Shown here: in pieces, positions 1-8,406 of the stretch
Position numbering within the stretch: the first letter of the stretch is position 1
How the letters are laid out: every line of letters starts with the position of its first letter
Origin: Jimgerdemannia flammicorona
Lineage: Eukaryota; Mucoromycota; Endogonomycetes; Endogonales; Endogonaceae
Reading direction: 5' to 3'
Assembly (NCBI GenBank): GCA_003990745.1
Contig: RBNI01007547.1
Span: forward strand, 1-10,197
DNA: 10,197 nucleotides
Translations under genes and position numbers: made by a program
The notes under the pieces: model-generated
The model's database searches: none
What the model was told of the DNA's origin: nothing
What the model saw: only the letters and a program-made list of their open reading frames with translations

Positions 1-33
1 CCCCCCCCCCCCCTCTCTCTCTCTCTCTCTCTT
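1..33. repeat. C13 homopolymer and (TC)n tract in a Ras intron
   Basis: Thirteen C's are followed by an uninterrupted TC dinucleotide run, then a looser T/C-rich stretch up to about position 43. It lies just upstream of the cag acceptor that ends at 55, so it is, or extends, the polypyrimidine tract of the intron before the first visible Ras exon. A simple repeat at the very edge of the window is a typical place for an assembly to stop. Confidence 0.9.
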
Positions 34-55
34 TTCTCTTCTTGGTGGTTAACAG

Positions 56-598
56 TGCTATGCGTGAGCAGTACATGAGGAATGGCGAGGGTTTCCTTCT
101 CGTTTATTCCATCATCTCACGCAACAGCTTCGAGGAAATCAACACCTTCTATCAGCAGATCCGTCGTGTCAAGGACCGAGATTTCTTCCCCATGGTCTTG
201 ATCGCTAACAAGTGCGATTTGGAGCAGGAGAGACAGGTGTCTAGCCAAGGTATTTATGTCACCGCCCTGTTTTCAATGCCAACTCACGTTTGCACCTGGT
301 TCTTGTTTCGCGACTGGAACCTCGTTCTCAACACCCTCCCCCCCACTTATTTATTCGTTATCCATCAGAGGGCCGCGACCTCGCCAAGGCCTTCGGCTGC
401 ACCTTCATCGAGACCTCTGCCAAGCAGCGCATCAATGTTGACGAGGCCTTCTACAACGTCGTCCGCGAGATCCGGCGGTTCAACAAGGAGCAGGAGGCTC
501 GTGGTCGTCCCGCCAACGCCAACGCCAACTATAGCAACCAGCAACTCGAGATGGATGAGGCCAACAACGGTGGCACCTGCTGCTGCGTCCTCATGTAA
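56..598 (+). CDS. RAS1: Ras family small GTPase, 5' part missing (two exons: 56-249, 369-598)
   Basis: This is a Ras-type GTP-binding switch that acts at the plasma membrane in growth, morphogenesis and mating signalling in fungi. The visible 140 residues start at the equivalent of human Ras residue 65/66 (AMREQYM, end of switch II). They continue with [10 protein letters not shown], the guanine-specificity motif NKCD, then ETSAKQR (G5 motif), and end in [13 protein letters not shown] is a CaaX prenylation signal; the cysteines just before it are likely palmitoylation sites. The intron at 250-368 (119 nt, gtattt to cag) splits the Glu codon before GRDLAKAFG, and removing it restores the family sequence. 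The first visible exon begins after the acceptor aacag at 51-55, with base 56 completing a Ser/Thr codon. The P-loop and switch I exons (about 65 residues) lie outside the window. FYQQI-RVKD and the SAK region resemble fission-yeast ras1, so it is Ras proper rather than Rap or Rheb. Family confidence is very high; the symbol is by similarity. Confidence 0.95.
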
Positions 599-1131
599 AA
601 GGCGAGAACCTTGCGGACGGTCTCTTGACGAAACGTTCATGTATAGCTTGCAGGATATTTATATTAGTTTGGGAGGCACTCGGCCTCTGGATGTGTTCGC
701 CATTTCATTGTGCTCCGTCCTCCCTTTCCTACTTCTCCCTTCAGCAATTCCCGTTCGTGTAGAGATTGCAGTGTTGAGGATGACACGTGTGTCGATGAAA
801 ACGAGTCAGGACGATTGCGTGTGGTTGCGCTCGCCGGATTTGAATGAACCATGTAATTTTTAGTATTTAGTCCATTGTTTGTCATCATAATATTATTATC
901 ACATCAGTTGTGTTCCGTGTATCAAACTCATCTGTCCTTCTGTTCATTTTGTGCATATGCCGAAAACCCCATAAAGAGCATAGTCCATCCCTTTGCCCTC
1001 TGTCTCTTTCATGGCCTTTCGACTTTCTTATTGGCTTTATATTAAATTAGTGTGGGTGTCCGATCTTTTTGCGGCGACCACTCCATCCCGCTAACTATTT
1101 GTCTCGATCCTGATGGAGGAAAAAAGCGAAT
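599..1131. other. Ras 3' UTR and AT-rich intergenic DNA
   Basis: This holds the 3' flank of the Ras gene. An AT-rich stretch near 855-900 and a CATAAA-like hexamer near 971 could serve polyadenylation, but there is no perfect AATAAA nearby. Reading frames that cross it are extensions of the Ras frame past an unspliced intron or their antisense shadows. I see no further gene here. Confidence 0.5.
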
Positions 1132-1425
1132 GATGCTCAAACCTGCTGTAGCCACGACTGGCAGACCCCGCCGCTCGCGTGCCTAAAGGGCGCAAGTTCC
1201 ACCTCGTCAATCCCAAGATCACGCCTCTTTACGAGTAGCGGCCCGTTATGGCGTCTAAAACGCAGGTGGGTCCAGGAACGATTTTCCTGCAACAGATTCG
1301 ACACGGATTATGGATTCCGGTGTTGCGATTCCGAAAGCTGGAGAGCGAGGCGTGGCGGTTGCTTCCAAATCCAAGGGCGCTAGTCTCGAAACAGAAAAAG
1401 CAACTGGTATATATATACCTGATTT
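1132..1425 (+). pseudogene. Coding-like but interrupted stretch, unrecognised
   Basis: This island is richer in G+C than its flanks and reads as protein in pieces. A frame from the ATG pair near 1131 encodes basic residues (TGRPRRSR) and then hits a stop. One frame over, it continues as PKGRKFHLVNPKITPLYE to a TAG at about 1235-1237. After that stop the same frame stays open, from an ATG at 1248, through IRHGLWIPVLRFRKLE for about 59 codons, to a stop just after the palindrome at 1406-1419. I do not recognise the family. It could be a decayed small gene with one frameshift and one stop, a real short gene whose introns I have not resolved, or chance. The minus strand also carries an open, Arg-rich frame, so even the strand is uncertain. 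Confidence 0.2.
1406..1419. repeat. Perfect 14-bp palindrome ggtatatatatacc
   Basis: The 14 bases are identical to their own reverse complement and form an AT core with GG/CC ends. It lies between the coding-like island and the 3' end of the methyltransferase gene. It may be a short TA microsatellite, a TATA-type element or a cruciform site; nothing else in the sequence decides between these. Confidence 0.6.
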
Positions 1426-1722
1426 AGTTTGTGAACGTTCGTATTGCCGGTGACTAACAGCACATTGATTACATGGTCCACTAAAATAATAAGTATTATG
1501 GCGGTGCTTCTAGGGACCATCAAATTCCACCTACACCCACATCAGGTTACTTTCGTAATTGTTGCCGTTCGATTGTTTCTACACTAGATGTCTTTGGACC
1601 CCCCGGGCATGGAACTCTCGCAGCAGTGACAACAATAGCATCAGGCTACTACGCGAATGCACAGTAACAACAAAGGAGGCTGTCGACAACATCAAAAGTC
1701 TTACTCACTCGACCCCAACCCC

Positions 1723-3763
1723 CTATTTCACTGCCACAATCACCACATTCCTCGGGCTGGTCACCCGATCAAACAGCGGCCACATCCATACTCCTTTCCT
1801 GCCGGCCTCCAGTCTCTCCGTCGCATCCTCCAGCTGCATCCCCTCCCTCACCGCGCACCACCGGTCCACCAGCACAACGCTCTCGAGCACGGGCGCCAGC
1901 AGCACGCGCAGTGTCCACACGATGGCAATCTGCCGGTCCCCCCCGCGAAGCCTGAACTCTGCCTCGTACCGCCGTGCCTCCTCGGCCGTGATACTGTCCA
2001 GAGGGAGCTTTAGCCGTCGTAGCGCCGCATGGCAGTAGACCTCGAAGGAAGTAAAGTCCCGCTTCTTGTTCAACCGGCCGAGGATTGGGGGATTGGTGGC
2101 CGTGGCGAGGCCTTTGTCGACCATGATGTACTGGTGCGGTGAAGAGACATTTCGAGTTACTGACATATCGGACCGGGACAAGAAACAGCTTTGGCCGCAC
2201 GAAAAACATGGAAAACGACGTCCAACACCGACCTGCAACAGTGCCCTAAAGAAATGATGCTCGAATGACACCACAGTGCTCTCTTGCCTCTCAGACCATC
2301 TAGACGGCGCCTGGCATGCCAGCATCCGCGCCGTCCCGCCCATTTGGAATTGGGCAGCCTGGAAATGCCGACTCATTGGGAATGCGAACCTCGACTCCGT
2401 TGCTCCTTCGTCTTCCAGCCCCTCCGAGAGGAAGTGGTAGCAGCATCCGACGTTCACCAGGCACCGCACGTCATCCGAACCCAGGAACAGCCGGATCATG
2501 TGGCTTGACAGGTCGCCGCACGCGTGCAGCCCGCACAGAAGCCAGCGCGCGCGGGCGTCCGTGCTGGCTGTACTGGTCGCGGTTGATTGATGCCAGAACG
2601 TAGAGGTACTCCAGTCGGCGAGTAGCGTCGGGAGCGAGGAGAGCGTCACTTCTTGGGTAATGTGGTGGAGGTTGCTGGCATTGGCAGGAAGGCGGTCCGA
2701 AGGTATCACGTTAGATGTGAGCGCGGACGCTGAAATGTTGTTCTCCTCGTTTGGTCGGGCGGTTGAGGAGGATTGCTTCCGCTTTTGACCCGGCTTGCCT
2801 AGTGCCTTCTGAGCCATCTCTTGGTATCTTTGAGCGCCGCATGTCTGTACCGAGCATGAATCGATCGCAAGGACGTGGAGATCGTGTTGGAAAGCGAGGG
2901 CGCGGCTGAGGTATCCCTTTTCGGATGGATGTTTCAAAAATAGAGACATTACAGTCAGGATTCACGCTTGTATTGAGCGTGCAAATTCCTGCAACCTCCG
3001 TGGTGCATACCTGCCCTGCTCCAAGGTCGATCACGGATGAAACCCCAGTCTCTTTAGAAACTTGCGCAATCAATCCGCTAAGGATTTCCACCTGAAAAAG
3101 ACAAGGTAGATATCGTTTCAAATATATTAAAAGAAGATACGACAAATTTCCCAAAAATACATGTTATTTTATGACCTTTACCTCGTGAAGTTTCTTCTCA
3201 GTCATACCAGGTATTATGTGCTTATCGATAGAGGATACGAAGCCATCATTATCTAGTGGAGGGAGAATAGAGAGTGATGTTCAAATTCTTGGCAAATTCG
3301 CAGATAATACCCCCGATGAGCGAGGAACAAAAATTCATGCCTACAATTGGATGGGATATCACGTAACAAGGCCAGATCCACGGCCTCTCGTACGAATTGC
3401 TTGATAGAGTCGGGCCACGGTTCCTGCCGAAAATATATTAAATGGAATGAGATCACGATCAAAGGCACCTCAAAGATAACGTTGGATCGAAAATTGAAAA
3501 TCAAATGACCATACCATGCATTCCGAGAAGCTCGCCAGGCGCATGAGCTCGTGATATCCAACGCGGTCACTGAGGAGGGCGTCCCTCCACTCGGGATCCA
3601 TCATGTGCCAGTAAGCCATTGTGAAAAAGTCGACAATGTGGATGTTTGCCAACCATGTGTATTTCTTGGAAAAAACGATGAGGGCGTTTGCATAGTCGGT
3701 TGCGGGGCTATCATGAAACGCCGGGGGCAACGGGAGGGCGTTCCTGGGCAAGTACGAGGACAT
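1723..3763 (-). CDS. METTL25/RRNAD1-type SAM-dependent methyltransferase (six exons, 523 aa)
   Basis: Exons on the minus strand are 3763-3515, 3423-3345, 3252-3182, 3091-3011, 2916-2233 and 2130-1723. Introns are 91, 92, 90, 94 and 102 nt, and all junctions keep frame. The protein has the layout of the METTL25/METTL25B family (Methyltransf_32 type). An N-terminal FFTMAYWHMMDPEW block (about residues 46-59) and EPWPDSIKQFV (84-94) come first. Next are GMTEKKLHEVEIL (about 125-137), the SAM-binding motif DLGAGQGYLS (155-164), LHACGDLS (290-297) and NVGCCYH (315-321). The C-terminal region has LRVLLAPVLESVVLVDR (462-478), PLFD and SPRNVVIVAVK. A Ser/Lys-rich spacer (about 200-240) separates motif I from HACGD. 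I chose the start at 3763 because an A lies at -3 and the next upstream in-frame Met (3871) would add an unfamiliar stretch running into the neighbour's promoter. The second intron uses donor gtaggc at 3344: it restores frame, whereas the nearby gtatta donor does not. I infer methyl transfer; the substrate cannot be read from sequence. Confidence 0.9.
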
Positions 3764-3950
3764 TTTTTCTTTGGCTCTGGGTGGCGCGGTTGCCCTGTGG
3801 CTTGCAAATATAAGCAGGAACCAGATGATCGTGAAATGAACTCTTGCCTCCTTTGGGGCCCCGACTCGCATGACGCGGTTTACCCTGAATCTGCTTATAT
3901 TCTCGGTCCATTCACTCTCTTCTGGTCACTCTCTCCCCTCCTCCGGCAGT
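3764..3950. promoter_or_regulatory. Divergent promoter between methyltransferase and nuclease genes
   Basis: Only 187 bp separate the two start codons, so both genes must share this stretch for promoters and 5' leaders. An AAATATAAG element lies at about 3806-3814. A TTATAT element lies near 3895-3900, some 50 bp before the nuclease ATG. From about 3909 to 3945 the plus strand is a C/T-rich tract, typical of fungal transcription-start regions, ending in ccggcagt just before the ATG. A ggggcccc palindrome sits at about 3856-3863. Which element serves which gene is inference. Confidence 0.6.
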
Positions 3951-5509
3951 ATGCATGCTCCAAAGAAAACCCTCTCTCTGATCATAGTGAGCTCCTGCTA
4001 TTTTTTGGCTTTGCTTTCTAACGTCAACGCATATGGCGAATTAGGTGAGTCTCCTGTTTCTAGCTTGTGGGAAATCAGATCAGCCCGCTCTAAAGCTAAC
4101 GTCTACGTGACGGCCCGTCCAATAGGCCATATTTTGACAGCGCAAGTCGCTCAGAAATTCCTCTCGCCGGAAACGCGGAAAGCCGTGGCAAATATCTTGC
4201 CAAAGGCTACTGGCGGCCAACTCGACAGGTAGCATTAATGAAGTTGAGCTCATAGAAAATGATACTGATATTAACGAAATTCTTGTGGATTTGCTGTTCA
4301 TTATCTTGAAATAATATGATCGATCCTCCCTCCCCTCCTCCGCCGACTATGCGAATCACCTCATCCAGGATCGCCGCCTGGGCCGACAAGATCAGGATGG
4401 TTCCCGGATACCGCTTCGCATTACCCCTGCACTTCATCAACCCACCCAAGGACTACCCTCCGAACAATTGCAATTTCGAATGGGTCAAGGGTCACAGAGA
4501 CGTCGTCAACGCCATTTACAACTACACCAATCGCCTGGGCGATGAAACTCTGGACGCCCACCAGCGCGAGGACGCCCTCAAGTTCTTGGTCCATTTCATG
4601 GGAGATCTGCATAATCCTCTGCATAGTGCGTTTTCTTGTTCCATCATTAAATTGGTTTCCTTTTGTCTATACACGCTTCACCAGAATGCAGTTAATTGAA
4701 GCACGATGCTGTTCTCTTTTTATTGCTTTCGGAACCGAAACAGTTACGGGGCGCGATAGGGGCGGCAACAGCGCTCCGGCCATTTTCGAAGGCCACCACA
4801 CAAAGCTCCATCGCGTTTGGGATTCCATGATCTTGAACGTGAGGTTTTTTTTTATTTTTATTTTTATTTTTTTTTTTTTATACCTCACCTTGCAACCAAT
4901 AACTTTATATATACAAAGTTTTTTTCGCATGCAGCATGGTTACTGTATTCTCATCTACAAATCCTCCTACACCCTCTACCACAGAAACAAATCCGCGAAC
5001 TTGACGGTCCCTACCTCACCTACGTCCTTAACCTCCTCAAAACCACCTGGCGCCCCCTCATCACCGAGTGGGTGACCTGCCCCGAGTTACCCGTGATCTT
5101 GAACCGGTTCTCGTACGACTTCCCGTACGACTACACTTACTCCTCTTCCATCTCCTACCTCGACGTCCCCGCGTGCCCCGAGCTCTGGGGAGCCCAGATC
5201 AACGCCCTCAACTGCGAGTACGTCTGGCGCGACTACACCCCGGAGCTGGAGCTCTCCGACGGCGAGTACTGGGAACGCATCTCTACCAACATGGTCGAGG
5301 AGAAGCTCATCGCCATGGCTGGCATCCGCATCGCTGCCATTTTGAACTCCATCCTGGGCGGTGACAAGGGCAACACCACAGCAAAGGTCTCATTGAAAGT
5401 TCCGGAAGAGCAGACCGACGAAGTTGTAGAATCGTTGACGGCATGGTCGTCGACGTTTTTGGGCTGGATTGGGCAGCAGTGGCAAGGCAGGCTCATGAGA
5501 CAGGAATAA
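3951..5509 (+). CDS. Secreted S1/P1-type zinc nuclease (five exons, 357 aa)
   Basis: Exons are 3951-4044, 4126-4228, 4369-4625, 4744-4838 and 4985-5509; introns are 81, 140, 118 and 146 nt. The family cleaves single-stranded DNA and RNA, and 3' phosphates of nucleotides, outside the cell or in the secretory path, using three zinc ions. Residues 1-27 are a signal peptide (basic start, hydrophobic core, ending NVNA). Counted from the predicted mature start, the protein matches nuclease P1 numbering without gaps: H6, D45, R48 and H60 fall exactly in place, which supports the first two splice calls. The later zinc ligands are present in FLVHFMGDLHNPLH (H114, D118, H124) and HHTKLHRVWD (H147, D151), each two below the P1 numbers. 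The C-terminal region (GIRIAAILNSIL) fits the family. Oddities are Tyr for Trp1, Asn for Asp63, loss of the P1 C80-C85 disulfide loop, and a mature length of about 330 against 270 in P1. NYT and NTT are possible N-glycosylation sites. Confidence 0.93.
4845..4880. repeat. T-rich (T5A)n microsatellite inside nuclease intron 4
   Basis: A run of T's broken by single A's starts six bases after the splice donor at 4839 and ends before tacctcacc. It accounts for much of the extra length of this 146-nt intron. Homopolymer-rich sequence here is a likely spot for length errors, but it lies in the intron and does not affect the reading frame. Confidence 0.9.
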
Positions 5510-6207
5510 GGCGGTGTTGTACGAGAGCGTCACGGCACCCGATAGCATCCTTGCTGTCCTTTATTTGGGTTATATCTCCTTTTGAGTCAATTTCTTCAAC
5601 CTCTTTGTTATTTCGTCTCCTTACATTGTCCGAATCAATGTCCTCGTATGTCATTGTATCTTATCTATGAATCATGGATATAGAATGCTATACGTCTTCC
5701 GGATATTATTTTTTAAAATAAACCAATTATTTGTTGTGTAGTATCGACCAAAAGAAAAAAAGATGTATCGAGGGGATTTTTTTCGATTTCGTATTCTGTT
5801 CAACTTTTGCTTGGCCGCTCTGAATCAATATTCACAAATGAAGGGTCTCTACAGTTAAATCGATATGCGAAAAAATCAACCAAGTGTGCCGCAAACCGTT
5901 TCTCCAAAGCTGGATAATAGTGGCCGTATTAAAGAAACCATAATACGCTGGACAGGCAGTCGGAGAGAAATAAAAGCTTTAACAATCACGTGGTTATAGT
6001 GTTGACGGCATGGACAAACGGAACCCGTTCAGGCCCATACATTGGAACCGGCAGTGCCTGACCCATTGGGACTGGTGCAGGAAGGCAATGCAAAGTCTTA
6101 TGTCGGCCTCAACAAATATGAAGGAGCAAAATCGAGAGAGAATACACTGTACATTATGTTTAAAAGGGTCGCGGGTTGTCACTACTATCCCTAAAAGGTT
6201 CCTACGG
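5510..6207. other. Nuclease 3' UTR and intergenic DNA
   Basis: The AATAAA hexamer at 5717-5722, 208 bases after the nuclease stop, is a plausible polyadenylation signal. The rest is AT-rich with stops in all frames on both strands at short intervals, apart from frames that run into the orphan exon at 6208-6375. I see no gene, repeat family or structured RNA here. Confidence 0.5.
5717..5722 (+). terminator. AATAAA polyadenylation signal candidate of the nuclease gene
   Basis: This perfect AATAAA hexamer lies on the plus strand about 200 bases downstream of the nuclease stop codon, in AT-rich DNA. The distance is reasonable for a fungal 3' UTR. Fungal signals are loose, so cleavage could occur elsewhere. 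Confidence 0.4.
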
Positions 6208-6375
6208 CTACTGATTCGCGACCACATCCTTCGACAGCTTCTCCACCAGCTCCTTGGACCCCTTAACGACGACCTGATGTTCGACCAAGACGCTCGAGTC
6301 CTGGACAAGCTCATCGTCCAATCCCTCGTATTTGCGATATCTGTACCTGAAGTTGGGCCTCCCTCCGTAAACCGA
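6208..6375 (-). CDS. Orphan 3'-terminal exon-like frame, unknown protein (about 55 codons)
   Basis: On the minus strand a frame opens just after a TGA (6378-6376) and ends at TAG (6210-6208). It reads GGRPNFRYRYRKYEGLDDEL, then VLVEHQVVVKGSKELVEKL, and ends SKDVVANQ. Codons are strongly G/C-ending (gtc, aag, ctg, gag, ctc-like choices), as in the confirmed exons and unlike the surrounding DNA. There is no start codon. AG acceptors near the Gly-Gly-Arg residues could make it a last exon. I could not find convincing upstream exons at higher coordinates. A neighbouring frame carries DEMTRCAISDDRFTE directly upstream, so a single-base frameshift could also join the two. It is either the tail of a gene I cannot resolve or a remnant of a lost one. 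I do not recognise the family. Confidence 0.35.
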   Translation of the reverse strand, partial: SVYGGRPNFRYRYRKYEGLDDELVQDSSVLVEHQVVVKGSKELVEKLSKDVVANQ

Positions 6376-6378
6376 TCA

Positions 6379-6639
6379 TCGGAAATGGCGCATCTCGTCA
6401 TCTCGTCAACTTGACGCAAGCCCCTTCCGTCATCTTGAAACATTGCGTGATCTCTAACAAATCGCAATGTTGATGTTTTTTGGCTGATATCGTGGCGACC
6501 TTGTTTTTTAGAAGGTGGACCCTAAAAGATGGTGATACCTATTGGTCGTATTGGCCGGTGGACGTCATAGAATGGACTCGGACGGTATTGGCCATCTTCT
6601 AACATCAACATCCATGGCATTTTGACCACTCAGGATAGT
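6379..6639. other. Unassigned stretch upstream of the orphan exon
   Basis: No frame here is convincingly coding. The segment around 6541-6600 carries three TATTGG hexamers in about 55 bases (CCAAT-box-like on the minus strand). They might belong to a promoter, but no start codon on the minus strand could be linked to a recognisable gene. Confidence 0.3.
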
Positions 6640-6880
6640 TTTTGCTCGTGGAACAGAATGGAAATTCTCGCAAGCCACTCAAAAACTTTTCCGACGCTCG
6701 ACGCGCCCACTTTCCTCACTCCCCTCTCTCTTGTCTCTTTGGAAAAAATTGTAAGTCTCTAACAATACACATATATGCTATTTACCGAGCGTCTATTGTG
6801 ATGAAATCCTTTATTTTTTGTCTTCTTTCCCAGTCGGAAAAACCATGTCGACAACTTTGAATTTATGTATCTGATACGGA

Positions 6881-6913
6881 CTCGAAGCGCGTTCGCGCGA
6901 ACTATATTTCGAG
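6881..6913 (+). other. Two-level inverted repeat with a TTCG loop
   Basis: Outer arms ctcgaa (6881-6886) and ttcgag (6908-6913) pair perfectly. Inside them, cgcg (6888-6891) and cgcg (6896-6899) pair around a TTCG tetraloop, with an 8-base asymmetric bulge on the 3' side. As RNA this could form a stable stem with a UUCG loop. It lies just after the putative acceptor at 6833. Confidence 0.4.
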
Positions 6914-7097
6914 CTTTGTGAACAAAAAGGTTTAACACATTTCTTAAAATCTTTACCCGGAACACAGGAATTGTCATGGCATGGCCAGAGTTGCTTCAAT
7001 CCACTCACGCTTGTGCAATAAGATTCAGCCTTCATCACCTTAGAAAGGTACGTCAGCTTATCCTCCGTTGTGCGCCTAAATGTACAAGTCAGAAAGC

Positions 7098-7117
7098 TTT
7101 TTTTTTTTTTTTTTTTT
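7098..7117. repeat. T20 homopolymer
   Basis: Twenty consecutive T's lie inside the putative 215-nt intron. It creates false poly-Phe and poly-Lys frames on the two strands. Confidence 0.95.
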
Positions 7118-8328
7118 GTCCCTTTCTTTTTCGTTGGTGTATTACCGCCGGGGACAATAAACTTGAATTGCTTACGGACGACACCGAGTATATACCTACA
7201 TTGTTGAAGAATTTTGATTGCAAGTGGATTTTTCTCATTCGCGTCGTTATTTGCGGTTGCAGGGAATTGACCTTCACAACGTGATGGTTGTGATCCCGCA
7301 TAACGTTGTTTGTACATCGCGTTGATCGGTCGAAGGAGTGATGTATGAAGAGAGGTAAGCTTCTAGCCATACGAGGCCATCAGCTTATACAAGTTTGGGG
7401 GTTTCGATGCTGTGATGAATAAAGCATGCTGCGTTCTTTCAGAAAAAAGGCCAACCTCGGTTGCGCAAAATGATTGAGAACAGTGTTTTTTATTAACTGA
7501 TTCGAGCCGTCAATGCGCGCAATCACCCAGCTCATACATTATTGTGCAGAGTGTCGCCGCCATAGACTGATTCAATTTTTCTCTCCAATATAGATCACAT
7601 AAGGCCTCTCCATTTTTAAGCACTGGCAGGCATGACGGCGCCAATGTTCCAAAGACTCCAAGGTGACTGAATTTATTAAATTTGACATTCGGATAAGATT
7701 GCAACATTGTCACCGACATCGTCTATGATGATTGTTGTTCTACGTTATCTATCTGAACCCCACCCACCATTCATATCGTGTGGATGTTCAAACTACAACT
7801 CTCTGATGTTGGAGTAGTGTGCCGACAGTGATGCGATCGATCTAGTTTCAAATGCGTAGTTCTAACGATTTGCATGCCCTCTCTTCACTTATCAAACAAT
7901 GCATTGTAGTCTGCACATATTTTATATACGGTGCTGGACATATCGCAATGGTACGCTATATTCATCTTCTGTAGAAGAACGTTTGCATCCGATTATGTGA
8001 CATGAGGCTAGCTGATGGTTATATAGTATTCACATTCTATTGGGGTCCATGAGTTTGTCTTATCGTCTTCTGATTGTCCTCGTTTATCTTGTCGCTCGGG
8101 ATGTTTATAATATTATATGACAATCCAATGCCATCATAAGCTAACCGCTGGGTTCCTGATATTCGGTTTTCAATGTAGGTTTCGAGTCTTGATCCTCCAC
8201 AGTCCCAGCCGCATAGTTCAGGTTCGTTTGGTTTAATAGATTGCAACATTTGATCACCCACTCGGAGAGAACAGACTCGTCATGATGGTAACCGAATCAC
8301 ACTGAAAATTCCGAGCGTCGTGAGAACG

Positions 8329-8406
8329 ATGGCTGAGGAAATTACCTCGGCTGAACTTGTCAACTTCACCAGACTTGGGTTTGTCAACCCCCCTGAGCCG
8401 ATCTGA
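8329..8406 (+). other. Short ORF, 25 codons, coding-like composition
   Basis: From ATG at 8329 the frame reads MAEEITSAEL, VNFTRLGFVN, PPEPI and stops at TGA. The bases before the ATG (aacg) are an acceptable start context, with A at -3. The codons look more exon-like than the flanking AT-rich DNA. A cag acceptor near 8435 follows, but no good donor lies inside the frame, so extension by splicing is not supported. No homology is recognised. Chance is quite possible at this length. Confidence 0.15.

Larger units (their letters stand above)
6640..7350 (+). other. Possible spliced transcript without a clear protein
   Basis: Two intron-like segments have good signals on the plus strand. The first is 6751-6833 (83 nt), gtaagt to tttcccag. 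The second is 7048-7262 (215 nt), gtacgt to gttgcag. A third strong donor (gtaagc) follows near 7355. The sequence before the first donor is C/T-rich, like a fungal transcription start. Frames across these junctions are short: one from ATG 6658 gives about 39 residues, another from ATG 6976 gives about 44. Neither resembles a known family. A hairpin lies at 6881-6913 in the putative middle exon. The stretch may be a spliced non-coding RNA, a decayed gene or coincidence; the donors and acceptors are the only support. Confidence 0.25.

Noticed and set aside
42..863. A 273-codon plus-strand frame beginning before the first visible Ras exon
   Set aside because: It reads through the 250-368 intron and loses the Ras sequence after SSQ. 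The true C-terminus is in another frame after splicing.
3253..3312. Alternative donor gtatta for methyltransferase intron 2
   Set aside because: It breaks the frame into a stop. Donor gtaggc at 3344 keeps the frame and gives a 92-nt intron like its neighbours.
3711..3871. A longer N-terminus of the methyltransferase starting at 3871
   Set aside because: It would add an unfamiliar stretch, run through the shared promoter and bypass a good ATG at 3763.
6811..7317. A 168-codon minus-strand frame with a poly-Lys run
   Set aside because: It depends on the T20 homopolymer, has no exon-like codon bias and matches no family I recognise.
7263..7326. GIDLHNVMVVI resembling helicase motif V (GID..V..VI)
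   Set aside because: The match is about ten residues, the frame stops soon after, and no other helicase motif is present nearby.
7722..7760. Box C (atgatga) and box D (ctga) like a C/D snoRNA
   Set aside because: The boxes are only about 25 bases apart, with no terminal stem and no convincing second pair.
7696..8250. A 13-bp direct repeat, agattgcaacatt, at 7696-7708 and 8238-8250
   Set aside because: About one match of this length is expected by chance in 10 kb, and similarity does not extend into the flanks.
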